A stretch of DNA of 45,445 nucleotides from Rhodospirillaceae bacterium (GTDB lineage: Bacteria; Pseudomonadota; Alphaproteobacteria; TMED109), in the NCBI GenBank assembly GCA_902579545.1, contig CACHHO010000008.1:1-45445 (forward strand). The letters run 5' to 3'. The notes under the pieces are model-generated. The model saw only the letters and a program-made list of their open reading frames with translations. It was not told the origin of the DNA and did no database searches. Shown piece after piece: positions 8,975-18,379 of the stretch (position 1 is the stretch's first letter; each line of letters opens with the position of its first letter). Made by a program: the position numbers and the translations under genes.

Positions 8975-10102
8975 TTGAATAATAATAATTTAGATAAATT
9001 TTTAAAATTAAATTCAGATTATTATTTTAAAAAAACAAAAAAAATTATTTTAGATAGCAAGGATATTAATGTAACTTACGCAATATTTATGAGAAGACCC
9101 GTAATATTTTGCCCACAAATAGCTGTTAATTGGTTAGAAAAAGTTGAAAAAATAAGAAAAACAAAGTTTGATATTAAAATTTGTCATAAGGAAGGTGCAT
9201 GGGTAGGAGCTGGAGAGCCATTAATGTATATATCCGGAATGTTTTCTGAGTTAGTAGAATTAGAGACAATTTATTTACAGTTAATTGGTCCGGCATCTGT
9301 TGCTGCTTACAATGCTTATAAGATGTGTATAGATATGCCTAAAACTTCATTTATGGCTATGGATGCAAGGCATTGTGCTGGATCACAAATGCATGAACTG
9401 ATGGCTTATGGAGCAAGTGTAGGTTCAAAAAAAGCAAAGGAAGAGTCTTGTGCTATAGGCTTTATTGGTTCATCTTGTTTTTCCACTTCCCATTATTTTC
9501 AAGCAAAATATGCATTAGGTACTATGCCACACGCCTTAATAGGATATGCAGGTTCGACTTTAAAGGCTGCTAAACTTTATCACAATTCCTTCCCAGAAGA
9601 AAACCTCTCCGTTTTAGTTGATTATTTTGGAAATGAAATTTCAGATACATTAGAAGTTTGTAACGAATTTAAAAACTTAGTCAATAAAGAAAAATTATTT
9701 ATTAGATTAGACACTCATGGTGGTAGATATATTCAAAATTTAGATATAGAAAAATCATATAATATTTTAGAGGAATTTAATCAAAGTTGTATAAGAACAT
9801 ATAGAAATGAACAAGAATTAAAATGGCTAGTAGGAGCAGGAGTTAGTGCTGCAGCTATTATTTATCTTAGAAATAAATTAGATGAGAATGGATTTAAAAA
9901 AGTTAAAATTATAGCTTCATCTGGCTTTAATCCTTCTAAATGTAAACTATTTTCTGTAGCTAAGGTACCTGTTGATATTATAGGTACGGGTTCTTATATT
10001 CCTGAAAATTGGGAAGAAACCTATGCAACTGCTGACATCATTAATTACAATGGTCAAAATATTGTAAAAAAAGGTAGAGAGTTTTTATTAAAAAGAAATT
10101 AA
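8975..10102 (+). CDS. pncB: Nicotinate phosphoribosyltransferase-like protein
   Basis: A 375-residue protein resembling the type II phosphoribosyltransferases that make nicotinate mononucleotide from nicotinate in NAD salvage. Supporting segments are VGAGEPLMYISG (N-terminal barrel-like domain), ELVELETIYLQLIGPASVAAYNA, MAMDARHCAG, and a C-terminal (beta/alpha) part with DYFGNEISDTLEV, IRLDTHGGRY, VKIIASSGFNPSK and VDIIGTGSYI, the expected phosphate and ring-contact loops. The start is TTG 8975, directly after the DAHP synthase stop; the next gene is NAD synthetase, which fits a NAD role. A nicotinamide or other phosphoribosyltransferase specificity is possible, so the symbol is tentative. 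Confidence 0.78.
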   Translation: MNNNNLDKFLKLNSDYYFKKTKKIILDSKDINVTYAIFMRRPVIFCPQIAVNWLEKVEKIRKTKFDIKICHKEGAWVGAGEPLMYISGMFSELVELETIYLQLIGPASVAAYNAYKMCIDMPKTSFMAMDARHCAGSQMHELMAYGASVGSKKAKEESCAIGFIGSSCFSTSHYFQAKYALGTMPHALIGYAGSTLKAAKLYHNSFPEENLSVLVDYFGNEISDTLEVCNEFKNLVNKEKLFIRLDTHGGRYIQNLDIEKSYNILEEFNQSCIRTYRNEQELKWLVGAGVSAAAIIYLRNKLDENGFKKVKIIASSGFNPSKCKLFSVAKVPVDIIGTGSYIPENWEETYATADIINYNGQNIVKKGREFLLKRN

Positions 10103-10106
10103 ATAA

Positions 10107-11753
10107 ATGACAAGTTATAACATAGTACTAGCACAAATAAATCCAGAATTAGGCAATATTAAAGAAAATGCTAATAAAATTATTAAAATTTTAACTAAAT
10201 ACACTAATAAAGCTGACTTAATAGTTTTTCCTGAATTAAGTTTATTAGGTTATCCGCCAGAAGATTTAATCCTAAGAAAAAAGTTGCATTTGGAATTACA
10301 AAAGTACTTAAAGATAGTAGAACTTTTTGCTAAAAAGAAAAAAATTTCTATTATTGTAGGTGCTCCTATGAAGATTAAAAATTCTATAGGGAATGCTGCT
10401 ATTTATATACATAATGGTAAAAGAAAAATTATTTTTAAAAACAATTTACCTAATTATGGTGTTTTTGACGAAAAAAGAATTTTTATTGAAGGGCCTAAAT
10501 ATAATTACATTAAATTTAAAAAGATTAAAATAGGGCTCATGATATGTGAAGATATGTGGACTGAAAAAATAGCTAGAAATCTTATAAAAGATAAAGTAGA
10601 TATTTTCATTGTTATAAACGCTTCGCCTTATGATAATCAAAAGCAGATACAAAGGGCAAAAGTTGCAAAAAAAATAATAAAAATTACAAAAAGGCCACTA
10701 GTTTATGTTAATCAAATAGGAGGGCAGGATGAATTAGTATTTGATGGGGGATCATTTATACTAGATAACGAAGGTATTATTGTTAATCAACTTAATTTCT
10801 GGAAGGAACAAAATAAAAATATAGAAATTAAATTTAAAAAAAATAAAATCTTGTTTCCTACTTATGAAAAATGTTTTATTCCTGATCAAAATTTTAATAC
10901 CTGGAATGCTTTAGTGCTAGGGTTAAGGGATTATGTGAAAAAGAATTTATTTAAAAAGGTTATTTTAGGTTTATCAGGTGGAATTGACTCTGCTGTATCT
11001 GCTGCTATAGCAGTAGATGCTTTAGGTAATAGTAATGTAATAGGTGTTAAAATGCCATCAAAATTTTCCTCGAAAAGTAGTATAATTGATGCAGATGAAA
11101 CTATTAGATTACTAAAAATAAAATCTGAAACCATAAAAATAAACCAAATATATGATAAATATTTAACTATTTTAAGTAAAAATTTTAAGAAAAATATTTC
11201 AAGTCTAACAAGAGAAAATTTACAATCTAGAATAAGAGGATCACTTTTAATGTCTTTTTCAAATAATTACTCTTACTTATTAATTAGTACCGGTAATAAA
11301 AGTGAAATGTCTGTAGGATATTCAACTATTTATGGTGACATGAATGGAGGGTTTAATGTTTTAAAAGATATATATAAAACAGATTTATACAAACTAGCAA
11401 ATTGGAGAAATGAATTAAAAGATAAGCTTTTTAAAGGGCCCATAGGAAATGTGATACCAAAAAATTCACTCTTAAAGCCTCCATCTGCAGAACTTAGTTT
11501 TAATCAAAAAGATACAGATTCTCTTCCTGAATATGTAATACTAGATAAAATTTTATTTTATTTAATTGAAAAAGAGCTTTCTATAGAAGAAATTTGTAGG
11601 AAAGGATACTCAGAAAAAATAGTAAAAAAAATACTAAGGTTATTGCTGTTATCTGAATACAAAAGAAGACAGGCTCCACCTGGCGTAAAAATATCAGTGA
11701 AGTCATTTGGTAAAGAAAGAAGGTATCCAATAACAAATCATTTTAAAAAATAA
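10107..11753 (+). CDS. nadE: Glutamine-dependent NAD+ synthetase
   Basis: A 548-residue two-domain enzyme that converts deamido-NAD to NAD with ATP and glutamine. The N-terminal half (about residues 1-265) is a nitrilase-type glutaminase with the triad Glu43 (VFPELSLLGYP), Lys111 (KNNLPNYGVFDEKR) and Cys147 (LMICEDMW). The C-terminal half is the synthetase, with the PP-loop SGGIDS at residues 290-295, STGNKSEMSVGYSTIYGDM and the terminal KRRQAPPGVKIS. Both active sites look complete. It starts 4 bp after the phosphoribosyltransferase gene and ends 2 bp before trmJ, so all are likely in one transcript. Confidence 0.96.
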   Translation: MTSYNIVLAQINPELGNIKENANKIIKILTKYTNKADLIVFPELSLLGYPPEDLILRKKLHLELQKYLKIVELFAKKKKISIIVGAPMKIKNSIGNAAIYIHNGKRKIIFKNNLPNYGVFDEKRIFIEGPKYNYIKFKKIKIGLMICEDMWTEKIARNLIKDKVDIFIVINASPYDNQKQIQRAKVAKKIIKITKRPLVYVNQIGGQDELVFDGGSFILDNEGIIVNQLNFWKEQNKNIEIKFKKNKILFPTYEKCFIPDQNFNTWNALVLGLRDYVKKNLFKKVILGLSGGIDSAVSAAIAVDALGNSNVIGVKMPSKFSSKSSIIDADETIRLLKIKSETIKINQIYDKYLTILSKNFKKNISSLTRENLQSRIRGSLLMSFSNNYSYLLISTGNKSEMSVGYSTIYGDMNGGFNVLKDIYKTDLYKLANWRNELKDKLFKGPIGNVIPKNSLLKPPSAELSFNQKDTDSLPEYVILDKILFYLIEKELSIEEICRKGYSEKIVKKILRLLLLSEYKRRQAPPGVKISVKSFGKERRYPITNHFKK

Positions 11754-11755
11754 AA

Positions 11756-12508
11756 ATGGCAGGAACAAACAAAAAAAAAAAATTTATTTTTAGTAAGCCT
11801 GCAATTATTCTAAGAAACACTCAATTACCAGATAATATAGGTATGTCTGCAAGGTCTATGGTAAATTATGGATTTAAAGATTTGAGAATAGTAAAGCCTA
11901 AAGTTAAATGGCCAAATAAAAAGGCTGATTCAGCATCAGCAGGAGCTTTTGATATAATAAATAAAAATACTAAAATATATTCTAATATTGAGGATTCATT
12001 TAAAGGGATAGATATAATATTTGCTACTTCTGTAAGAAATAGAGACTTAGAAAATATTGTGTTATCTCCTAGAGAAGCAGTAAAAATTGCTAAATATAAA
12101 TATAAGAATAATAAAATTGGATTTTTATTTGGACCTGAAAAAGCAGGTTTAAATAATGAGGACCTGTCTGAAGCTAATTACATAATACAAATACCAACTA
12201 ATCCAAGCTTTGGCTCATTGAATATAGCTATGGCAGTAAATATTATATGTTACGAATGGTATTTGCTTGAAAATGATTCGCTAACTGATGAAAAGCTGAT
12301 ATATAACGTAGCAGATAAAAAAAAAATTTATCTATTTAAAAAGTTTTTAATTAGTACCTTGTATAAAACAAAGTTCTTAAAAGACAGGCTTACTGACAAA
12401 AAATTAGAGATTAATGTAAAAAATATTTTTTCAAAAAAAATACTAACAAACAAAGAAATATTAATTTTATATGGAATAATAAAAAATTTAAAAAAATACA
12501 AAAAATAA
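11756..12508 (+). CDS. trmJ: TrmJ-type tRNA 2'-O-methyltransferase (SPOUT)
   Basis: A 250-residue SPOUT methyltransferase. Its three motifs are clear: AIILRNTQLPDNIGMSARSM (motif 1), FLFGPEKAGLNNEDL (motif 2) and IPTNPSFGSLNIAMAV (motif 3, trefoil knot, SAM binding). These match TrmJ, which methylates the ribose at position 32 of tRNAs, better than TrmH or TrmL, but another SpoU-family target is possible. The C-terminal tail (about 80 residues, lysine-rich) would be the extra domain of TrmJ. The codons after ATG 11756 run through a 12-A homopolymer (11771-11782), which is in frame here. The product of the last gene of the plus-strand run before rpsD. Confidence 0.85.
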   Translation: MAGTNKKKKFIFSKPAIILRNTQLPDNIGMSARSMVNYGFKDLRIVKPKVKWPNKKADSASAGAFDIINKNTKIYSNIEDSFKGIDIIFATSVRNRDLENIVLSPREAVKIAKYKYKNNKIGFLFGPEKAGLNNEDLSEANYIIQIPTNPSFGSLNIAMAVNIICYEWYLLENDSLTDEKLIYNVADKKKIYLFKKFLISTLYKTKFLKDRLTDKKLEINVKNIFSKKILTNKEILILYGIIKNLKKYKK

Positions 12509-12512
12509 GTAA

Positions 12513-12540
12513 TTGACATATTATACAACATAAGTATTAT
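12513..12540 (+). promoter_or_regulatory. Predicted sigma-70 promoter of rpsD
   Basis: A perfect -35 hexamer TTGACA at 12513-12518 is followed 16 bp later by TATTAT at 12535-12540 (an overlapping ATTATT gives a 17 bp spacer). It lies in the 49 bp gap between trmJ and rpsD, just before the rpsD start. Transcription would begin about 12547, leaving a leader of around 10 bases with no Shine-Dalgarno sequence. Predicted by eye from consensus only. Confidence 0.6.
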
Positions 12541-12557
12541 TTCAAAATTAAAGTATT

Positions 12558-13172
12558 ATGAGTAAGAGAACACAACCTAGAAATAAAATTGATAGAAGAT
12601 TAGGATGTAATCTGTGGGGTGAACCTAAATCACCCTTTAACAGAAGAGAATACGGTCCTGGTCAGCATGGATCTAAGAAAAGAAAACTATCTGATTTTGG
12701 TATACAGTTATTTGCTAAACAGAAATTGAAGGGCTATTACGGTAATATTTCAGAAAAGCAATTTAGGCGTTATTATGATAAAGCGCTAAAGAAAAAAGGA
12801 GATACTAGTGAGCACTTGATTGCTCTTCTAGAGACCAGGTTAGATGCAATGATTTATAGAATGAACATTGCTCCTACAGTTTTTTCTTCTAGGCAACTTA
12901 TTAATCATGGTCATATTGAAGTCAATAATAAAAGAGTAACTATTCCTTCATATTCAGTAACTATGAAAGATATAATTTGTGTAAGAAAAAAATCTTTGGA
13001 ACATCCTGTAGTTTTAGAAACAACTGAAAAGGCTACGAGAGATGTACCTGATTACATTGAGTTTGATAAACAAAAAATTGTCGGAAGACTAATTAGGATA
13101 CCTAAGCTTAGCGATGTTCCTTATCCTGTACAGATGGATCCTAACCTTGTAGTAGAATTTTACTCGAGATAA
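12558..13172 (+). CDS. rpsD: 30S ribosomal protein S4
   Basis: A 204-residue protein of normal S4 length. The N-terminal part carries [15 protein letters not shown] and [16 protein letters not shown], and the S4 RNA-binding domain follows with [33 protein letters not shown]; the end is [17 protein letters not shown]4 binds 16S rRNA early in assembly of the small subunit. It is a stand-alone gene here, not part of an alpha-operon, which is the usual alphaproteobacterial arrangement. Its stop codon lies 5 bp from the stop of the converging grxD gene. Confidence 0.98.
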   Translation: MSKRTQPRNKIDRRLGCNLWGEPKSPFNRREYGPGQHGSKKRKLSDFGIQLFAKQKLKGYYGNISEKQFRRYYDKALKKKGDTSEHLIALLETRLDAMIYRMNIAPTVFSSRQLINHGHIEVNNKRVTIPSYSVTMKDIICVRKKSLEHPVVLETTEKATRDVPDYIEFDKQKIVGRLIRIPKLSDVPYPVQMDPNLVVEFYSR

Positions 13173-13177
13173 ATATT

Positions 13178-13531
13178 TTAATTATTTGAAAAATTAACTT
13201 TTTTTTCTTCAAAATACTTTTTTAATTCACCCGTCTCAAACATTTCTCTAATAATATCACAGCCACCAACAAATTCTCCTTTAACATATAATTGCGGAAT
13301 TGTTGGCCAGTTACTAAAAGATTTTATACCTTCTCGTAACTTTTCATCTTGCAGGACATCATAAGATTGAAAGTCTACACCTATATGTTTAAGAATCTGA
13401 ACAACTGTGGAAGAGAAACCACACTGTGGAAAAGTAGGGTCTCCTTTCATATAAAGAACTACCGGGTCATTTTCATTATTTTTTTCAATTACATTATTAA
13501 TTTCATTCATATTTGCCTCATTATTAATCAT
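13178..13531 (-). CDS. grxD: Monothiol glutaredoxin, CGFS type
   Basis: A 117-residue monothiol glutaredoxin. The active site CGFS is present with Cys37 (FPQCGFSS), followed by [20 protein letters not shown], which binds glutathione. Such proteins hold a glutathione-ligated [2Fe-2S] cluster and take part in Fe-S cluster delivery and iron sensing. The gene overlaps bolA by 8 bp, and Grx-BolA pairs are known to form a joint cluster-binding complex, so the order supports this role. ATG 13531 gives seven residues ahead of a second possible start (ATG 13510, MNEINNV); either is possible. Confidence 0.95.
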   Translation of the reverse strand: MINNEANMNEINNVIEKNNENDPVVLYMKGDPTFPQCGFSSTVVQILKHIGVDFQSYDVLQDEKLREGIKSFSNWPTIPQLYVKGEFVGGCDIIREMFETGELKKYFEEKKVNFSNN

Positions 13532-13760
13532 TAGGTACTAGAGTGGTGAGTGAAAGAGCATGAAGTGTACCACCCATTTTACCACCTAGCGCGTCATAAA
13601 CCATCTTGTGTTGGTTTACCTTAGTCATTCCTTTAAACTTATTTGATGTAACAGTAGCAGCATAATGGTTATCATCCCCCGCTAAATCTTTAATATCTAC
13701 TGTAGCATCTGGAATTGATGCTAAAATCATACTCTCGATTTCATCTCTTTTCATTCCCAT
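13524..13760 (-). CDS. bolA: BolA family protein
   Basis: A 78-residue BolA-fold protein. It has the expected N-terminal helix ([20 protein letters not shown]), the loop [15 protein letters not shown] and the conserved C-terminal region [20 protein letters not shown] followed by HALSLTT. The two histidines (NQHK and LHAL) are positioned to help ligate the cluster with the partner glutaredoxin. It sits between purL (3 bp away) and grxD (overlapping), last but one in the purine operon. The length matches the short IbaG/BolA-like form of alphaproteobacteria. Confidence 0.95.
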   Translation of the reverse strand: MGMKRDEIESMILASIPDATVDIKDLAGDDNHYAATVTSNKFKGMTKVNQHKMVYDALGGKMGGTLHALSLTTLVPND

Positions 13761-13763
13761 AAC

Positions 13764-15941
13764 TTACTCTTTAATTTTATTTTTAATCAATTTTTTTAAA
13801 TTATCTATATTTATATAACTTTTATCTGGAAAATTCAATATTCCATTATCACTTATAATACGTCCTACTTTTTTGAAATGGATTTTATTTTTTTTTAATT
13901 TAAACTCTAGTTTATTAATATTCTTTTCACTTACTGAAACTAGATATCTAGATTGATCTTCTCCAAATAAAAATGAATGTTTAGTAGATATATTATTAAA
14001 TTTTATAGAATTTTTTCCTCCTAAGCACATTTCTATTATTGCAACAATTAATCCTCCATCAGATAAATCATGACATGCAGTAATTAAATCTTCATCTATA
14101 AGAGACAAAACAGTAGCAGCATTATTAATCTCATCTTCAAGTATTACATTTGGAGGCAAACTATTTTCTAAAATATCGCTAAAGTTATAAAAACATCTTT
14201 CATAGCAAGAGTTTGATAAATGGCCTAGAGTATTTCCTATTAAATAAAGACTATCATTTATTTGTTGACTATTATAAGAAACAGTTTTTCTGTAATCTTC
14301 AATTACTCCTATTGCCCCTATCTGAGGAGTAGGCGGAATATTTAAGCCATTAGTCTCATTATAAAAAGATACATTTCCTGATACAATTGGCACATTTAGT
14401 TTTTTTGATGCAATATTTAATCCTTTAATAGTATTAACAAATTGTCCCATTATTTCAGTTTTTTCTGGATTTCCAAAATTTAAACAATTAGTTAATGCAA
14501 GTGGTTTTGCACCTACTGAAACTATATTTCTGTAAGACTCACATACTGCTTGAATAGCCCCCAAGTAAGGATCGCTGTGGCAATAAAAAATATTACAATC
14601 TGTAGTTGTTGCTATTGCTTGATATTGAGTATTAGTTTTAATTACGGATGCATTTCCTCCAATTTGAGAAATAACATTTCTAGTAATCATGTGATCATAC
14701 TGTTCCCAAATATATTTTTTATTCATAAAGTTTGGAGTGCCAAATATTTTTTTTACAATTTCATTGATTTTTAGATTTGGAAATGATTTTTTAAAAAAAA
14801 TATTTTTTCTAATAGTAAAGCTCCTTTTATAAAATTTTGCGTTTACTAGACTGTCTAAAGGAATATCACATACTATTTTCTTTTTAAATTTTAGTTTAAT
14901 TTTTTCATCTTTAATAATTTTACCTATATTTGCATAATCAAGACCCCATTTTTTAAATATCTTTTTTGCAATTAATTCTTTCTTTGGGTTTAATATAATC
15001 AACATTCTTTCTTGACTTTCAGATAACATTATTTGATCAGCTGTCATATCATTAGTTCTTAACGGTACTTTATCCAAATTTATAGATATTCCCAAATTTG
15101 AAGAAGCTGCTAACTCTACTGAAGATGATGTTAAACCAGCAGCACCCATATCTTGTATGCCTATTATAGCATCTTTTTTCATCAATTCTAAACATGCTTC
15201 CATTAATAATTTTTCTGTAAAGGGGTCTCCCACTTGTACAGTAGGTTTCAGTGACTCCGTTTCTGTATTGAATGCACCAGATGACATACTAGCGCCATGA
15301 ATGCCATCTTTTCCTGTTTTTGATCCTACATAAACAACAATATTACCAGGTTTTCCTGCTTTAGCATAAAATATTTTATTCTTTTTAGCTATACCAACAG
15401 TCATGGCATTAACTAGAATATTTTTATTGTATCTTTCATCAAAAGTGCATTCTCCACCAACTGTAGGAATTCCAGTACAATTACCATAGTCTCCTACCCC
15501 AGAAACTACTCCTTTATATAAAAAATTAGTTTTTTTATTTTTAATAGAACCAAATCTAAGACAGTTTAAGTTAGCAATGGGTCTTGCCCCCATAGTAAAT
15601 ATATCTCTCATTATTCCTCCAACACCGGTTGCAGCGCCCTGATAGGGTTCTATAAAGGATGGATGATTATGACTCTCTATTTTGAAAACTATAGCATTAT
15701 TTTTTCCAATATCTATTACACCCGCATTTTCTCCAGGACCTTGAATAACCCAGGGAGCCTTAGTATTTAATTTTTTTAGCCAAAATTTAGAAGACTTATA
15801 TGAGCAATGCTCACTCCACATCGCAGAATATATTGCCAGTTCAGTTATACTTGGTTTTCTATTTAAAATCTGAATTATTTCATCATAGTCTGTAGCTTTA
15901 AGGCCTAACTGATTTAGTAAAATATTTAAATTATTTAACAT
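13764..15941 (-). CDS. purL: Phosphoribosylformylglycinamidine synthase, large subunit
   Basis: A 725-residue small-type PurL, the ATP-dependent synthetase that makes FGAM from FGAR in purine synthesis, working with PurQ (glutaminase) and PurS. Visible motifs are SAMWSEHCSYKSSK with catalytic His45, VFKIESHNHPS, GVVSGVGDYGNCTGIPTVGGE, GIHGASMSSGAF, GIQDMGAAGLTSSSVE and, in the second half, ALTNCLNFGNPE and ACHDLSDGGL. Length is typical for the PurS-dependent form. It overlaps purQ by 7 bp and lies in the operon NRDE-purC-purS-purQ-purL-bolA-grxD. Confidence 0.97.
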   Translation of the reverse strand: MLNNLNILLNQLGLKATDYDEIIQILNRKPSITELAIYSAMWSEHCSYKSSKFWLKKLNTKAPWVIQGPGENAGVIDIGKNNAIVFKIESHNHPSFIEPYQGAATGVGGIMRDIFTMGARPIANLNCLRFGSIKNKKTNFLYKGVVSGVGDYGNCTGIPTVGGECTFDERYNKNILVNAMTVGIAKKNKIFYAKAGKPGNIVVYVGSKTGKDGIHGASMSSGAFNTETESLKPTVQVGDPFTEKLLMEACLELMKKDAIIGIQDMGAAGLTSSSVELAASSNLGISINLDKVPLRTNDMTADQIMLSESQERMLIILNPKKELIAKKIFKKWGLDYANIGKIIKDEKIKLKFKKKIVCDIPLDSLVNAKFYKRSFTIRKNIFFKKSFPNLKINEIVKKIFGTPNFMNKKYIWEQYDHMITRNVISQIGGNASVIKTNTQYQAIATTTDCNIFYCHSDPYLGAIQAVCESYRNIVSVGAKPLALTNCLNFGNPEKTEIMGQFVNTIKGLNIASKKLNVPIVSGNVSFYNETNGLNIPPTPQIGAIGVIEDYRKTVSYNSQQINDSLYLIGNTLGHLSNSCYERCFYNFSDILENSLPPNVILEDEINNAATVLSLIDEDLITACHDLSDGGLIVAIIEMCLGGKNSIKFNNISTKHSFLFGEDQSRYLVSVSEKNINKLEFKLKKNKIHFKKVGRIISDNGILNFPDKSYINIDNLKKLIKNKIKE

Positions 15942-16612
15942 AAAAGGGAACCTATAATTCGATACATTATTACATCTTTAGTTTTTATGTTATTAAACCT
16001 TTCTGGATGAGGCATCATGCCAAGAATTTTTTTATTTTTACTAAGTATCCCAGCAATATTTTGAACTGAGCCATTTGGATTATTTTTTTTATCACATATT
16101 CCTGATGAGGAACAATATTTAAATGCAATCTGATCATTGTTAATAATTTTAGTTAATTCTGAATCAGAAACTACATAATTTCCCATTTTGTGCGCTATTG
16201 GTAATTTAATAACATCTTCTTTTATCTCTTTTGTAAATAAACTTGTTTTATTAATAGTTTTTAACTGTACTTCTTTGCATATAAATTTAAGACTTTTATT
16301 CATTATAAGTGTACCCGGTAATAAATTAGCTTCAGTTAGTATTTGAAATCCATTGCATATACCTAAAATTGGAATGCCTTTTTTAGATAATTTATAAATT
16401 TGTTTTACTATATTACTGGTAGAAGCAATAGCCCCACTTCTCAAATAGTCTCCAAACGAAAATCCTCCTGGAATTATTATTAAATCTGTTTTTATAGGTA
16501 AACTTTCTGTATACCAAATTAGTTTTGGTTTAGTATTAGTAATAGCTAAAATACTATTATAAATATCAAGGTCACAGTTAGAACCAGGAAATACTATGAT
16601 GGAAACATTCAT
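15935..16612 (-). CDS. purQ: Phosphoribosylformylglycinamidine synthase, glutaminase subunit
   Basis: A 225-residue class I glutamine amidotransferase giving ammonia to PurL. The nucleophile elbow GICNGFQIL has Cys86; the C-terminal MMPHPERF supplies the His-Glu pair. The opening VSIIVFPGSNCDLDI and IIPGGFSFGDYLRSGAIA are characteristic of PurQ. It overlaps purS upstream by 4 bp and purL downstream by 7 bp, which suggests translational coupling of the three subunits. Confidence 0.97.
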   Translation of the reverse strand: MNVSIIVFPGSNCDLDIYNSILAITNTKPKLIWYTESLPIKTDLIIIPGGFSFGDYLRSGAIASTSNIVKQIYKLSKKGIPILGICNGFQILTEANLLPGTLIMNKSLKFICKEVQLKTINKTSLFTKEIKEDVIKLPIAHKMGNYVVSDSELTKIINNDQIAFKYCSSSGICDKKNNPNGSVQNIAGILSKNKKILGMMPHPERFNNIKTKDVIMYRIIGSLLC

Positions 16613-16863
16613 ATTTTTTTTATTTTTATAATTTTATAGGTTTCTATGACCTCATTACATAATAACTTTTCTGATAATTTAGAAGCGATTAATCGGGCAT
16701 TCTCAATTGAATTAGCTTTCTCTAAAAAAATTTCAAAATATTTACCTTGCTTAACATCTAAAACATTGCTTATATTAATGCTTCTAGCGGCGTGAGATAT
16801 AGCTTTGCCTTGTGGGTCAAGTACATCATTTTTAAGTCTTACTAAAATTTCTAATTTATACAT
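16609..16863 (-). CDS. purS: Phosphoribosylformylglycinamidine synthase subunit PurS
   Basis: An 84-residue PurS, the small subunit that bridges PurL and PurQ in the FGAM synthase complex. The sequence shows the family pattern: EILVRLKNDVLDPQGKAIS near the N-terminus and the segment GKYFEIFLE, then a helical SIENARLIASKLSEKLLCN and a closing strand. The 4 bp overlap with purQ and 2 bp gap after purC show tight operon packing. An AAGG sequence from the purC end stands before ATG 16863. Confidence 0.95.
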   Translation of the reverse strand: MYKLEILVRLKNDVLDPQGKAISHAARSINISNVLDVKQGKYFEIFLEKANSIENARLIASKLSEKLLCNEVIETYKIIKIKKI

Positions 16864-16865
16864 AA

Positions 16866-17564
16866 CTAAACCTTAGATAATTTATTGTGAATTTTATTGT
16901 AGGCAGAAATTAAGTCTCCTTTATTTTCTCTAAATAAATCTTTATCCAAGCTACTTTTAGTTTTTCTATCCCACAATCTACAGCTATCAGGACTAATTTC
17001 ATCAGCTAGTATTATTGATTTTTTATATCTACCAAATTCTAATTTAAAATCTACTAAAATTATACCCACTGAAAAAAATAATTTATACAATAAACTGTTT
17101 ATTTTGAATGCTTGCAGAGATATTCTCTTTATTTCTTTATAAGTAGCAATTTTTAAGTTATGTATATGAGCATCGTTCATAAAAGGATCATTTAATTCAT
17201 CTGATTTTAAATAAAACTCTATTATAGGAGGTTTTAGGGTTTTTCCTTTCTTAATATTAAATCTTTTGACTATACTTCCTGCAGCTATATTTCTAATAAC
17301 TACCTCCATTGGAATTATATCTACTTTTTTTATTAATTGTTCTCTATCACTTATTTTTTTTATAAAATGTGTCTTAACTTTGTTTTTGTTTAAGTATGAA
17401 AAGATGATTGCAGATATATTATTATTTAGAACTCCTTTGTTTTTAAATATGCTTTTCTTTTTGTTATTAAAAGCCGTGGCATCATCTTTGAAAAACTGTA
17501 ATAAAATATTTTTATTATTAGTTCTAAATAATTTTTTTGCTTTTCCTTCTGTTATCAGTTCCAT
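16866..17564 (-). CDS. purC: SAICAR synthetase
   Basis: A 232-residue phosphoribosylaminoimidazole-succinocarboxamide synthase joining CAIR and aspartate with ATP. Characteristic segments are the N-terminal ITEGKAKKLFRT, the nucleotide-contact region LQFFKDDATAFNNKKK, IIPMEVVIRNIAAGSIVKRF, and the terminal LVDFKLEFGRYK followed by LADEISPDSCRLWD. It is of normal bacterial length (about 235). It follows the NRDE gene by 2 bp and precedes purS by 2 bp. Confidence 0.97.
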   Translation of the reverse strand: MELITEGKAKKLFRTNNKNILLQFFKDDATAFNNKKKSIFKNKGVLNNNISAIIFSYLNKNKVKTHFIKKISDREQLIKKVDIIPMEVVIRNIAAGSIVKRFNIKKGKTLKPPIIEFYLKSDELNDPFMNDAHIHNLKIATYKEIKRISLQAFKINSLLYKLFFSVGIILVDFKLEFGRYKKSIILADEISPDSCRLWDRKTKSSLDKDLFRENKGDLISAYNKIHNKLSKV

Positions 17565-17566
17565 AT

Positions 17567-18316
17567 CTATTTATTTTTAAACGGGAGTAGATTTAAAAAA
17601 TTCTTTTTCCTTTCACTATACAGCCAAATTATTTTTTTATTATTTATTTTTTTATTAGGTAATCCTATTATAGAAGAACAAACTGTTCCATAGTTTTTAT
17701 TATAATTTGTAATAAAAACTTCAGGTATATTTGATTTTTTATTATAGTTATTATAAAAAAGTAGCTTCTTCCAAGAATCAAAATTTCTCTTATCAGGGTC
17801 TGGTAGCTGAGTTTTCTCAAATATGGTTTTGTAAAAAATTTGCTTATCTGAATTACTATCGTTCAAATCAAAATTATCTATAATTGAGTAACCATAAGGT
17901 ATATTAAAAACACTTAATTGATTAGCATAATATTTTATCCAAAAAGCATTCTCATAATCACTTATAAATAGATTAAAATATTTTGTATTTTTTTTAAATT
18001 TTTTAATTATTATATTTTTAGCCTGCATTGAAGTTTTATTTTTAAGTACATCAATAATAATATTTCCTCTTGAAGTTAGATTTTTATTGTCAATATCAAC
18101 AGATGGTCTATTTAGTATAGCGGTGCATACACCATATTTATTTATACCTAGCCATGACCCCCCTTTAAGTAGATCTTTTCCTGCAAATATACTAGGGAAC
18201 CTTCTCCAGTGATAATTAGGACTATAAAACTTTCTAGATAAAAATTCATCCCTATTGGTAGCAAGTAAAATTGGCCAATCAGTATTTTTTGTTCTGTAAA
18301 TAAAAAGAGTACACAT
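17567..18316 (-). CDS. NRDE family (TANGO2-like) protein
   Basis: A 249-residue protein with the family's naming motif NRDE: the N-terminus is MCTLFIY (Cys2 could be an N-terminal nucleophile) followed by ILLATNRDEFLSR and then AGKDLLKGGSWLGINKYGVCTAILNR. The C-terminus has GTVCSSIIGLPNKK. The family (PF05742) includes human TANGO2; a role in heme handling has been proposed for eukaryotic members, but the biochemical reaction is not settled. It is the first gene of the purine operon (2 bp before purC), so its expression probably follows that operon. Its start is 63 bp from the divergent zeta-subunit gene. Confidence 0.88.
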   Translation of the reverse strand: MCTLFIYRTKNTDWPILLATNRDEFLSRKFYSPNYHWRRFPSIFAGKDLLKGGSWLGINKYGVCTAILNRPSVDIDNKNLTSRGNIIIDVLKNKTSMQAKNIIIKKFKKNTKYFNLFISDYENAFWIKYYANQLSVFNIPYGYSIIDNFDLNDSNSDKQIFYKTIFEKTQLPDPDKRNFDSWKKLLFYNNYNKKSNIPEVFITNYNKNYGTVCSSIIGLPNKKINNKKIIWLYSERKKNFLNLLPFKNK

Positions 18317-18379
18317 ATTAAAGACTTGAAAAAAAAAAATTATAATATAATTGTATAATTATTAAATTAAAAAATAAAT

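Noticed and set aside
18317-18379. Exact promoters in the divergent NRDE/zeta gap
   Set aside because: Nearly pure A/T with several TATAAT-like hexamers but no -35 at proper distance, so no single promoter could be supported.
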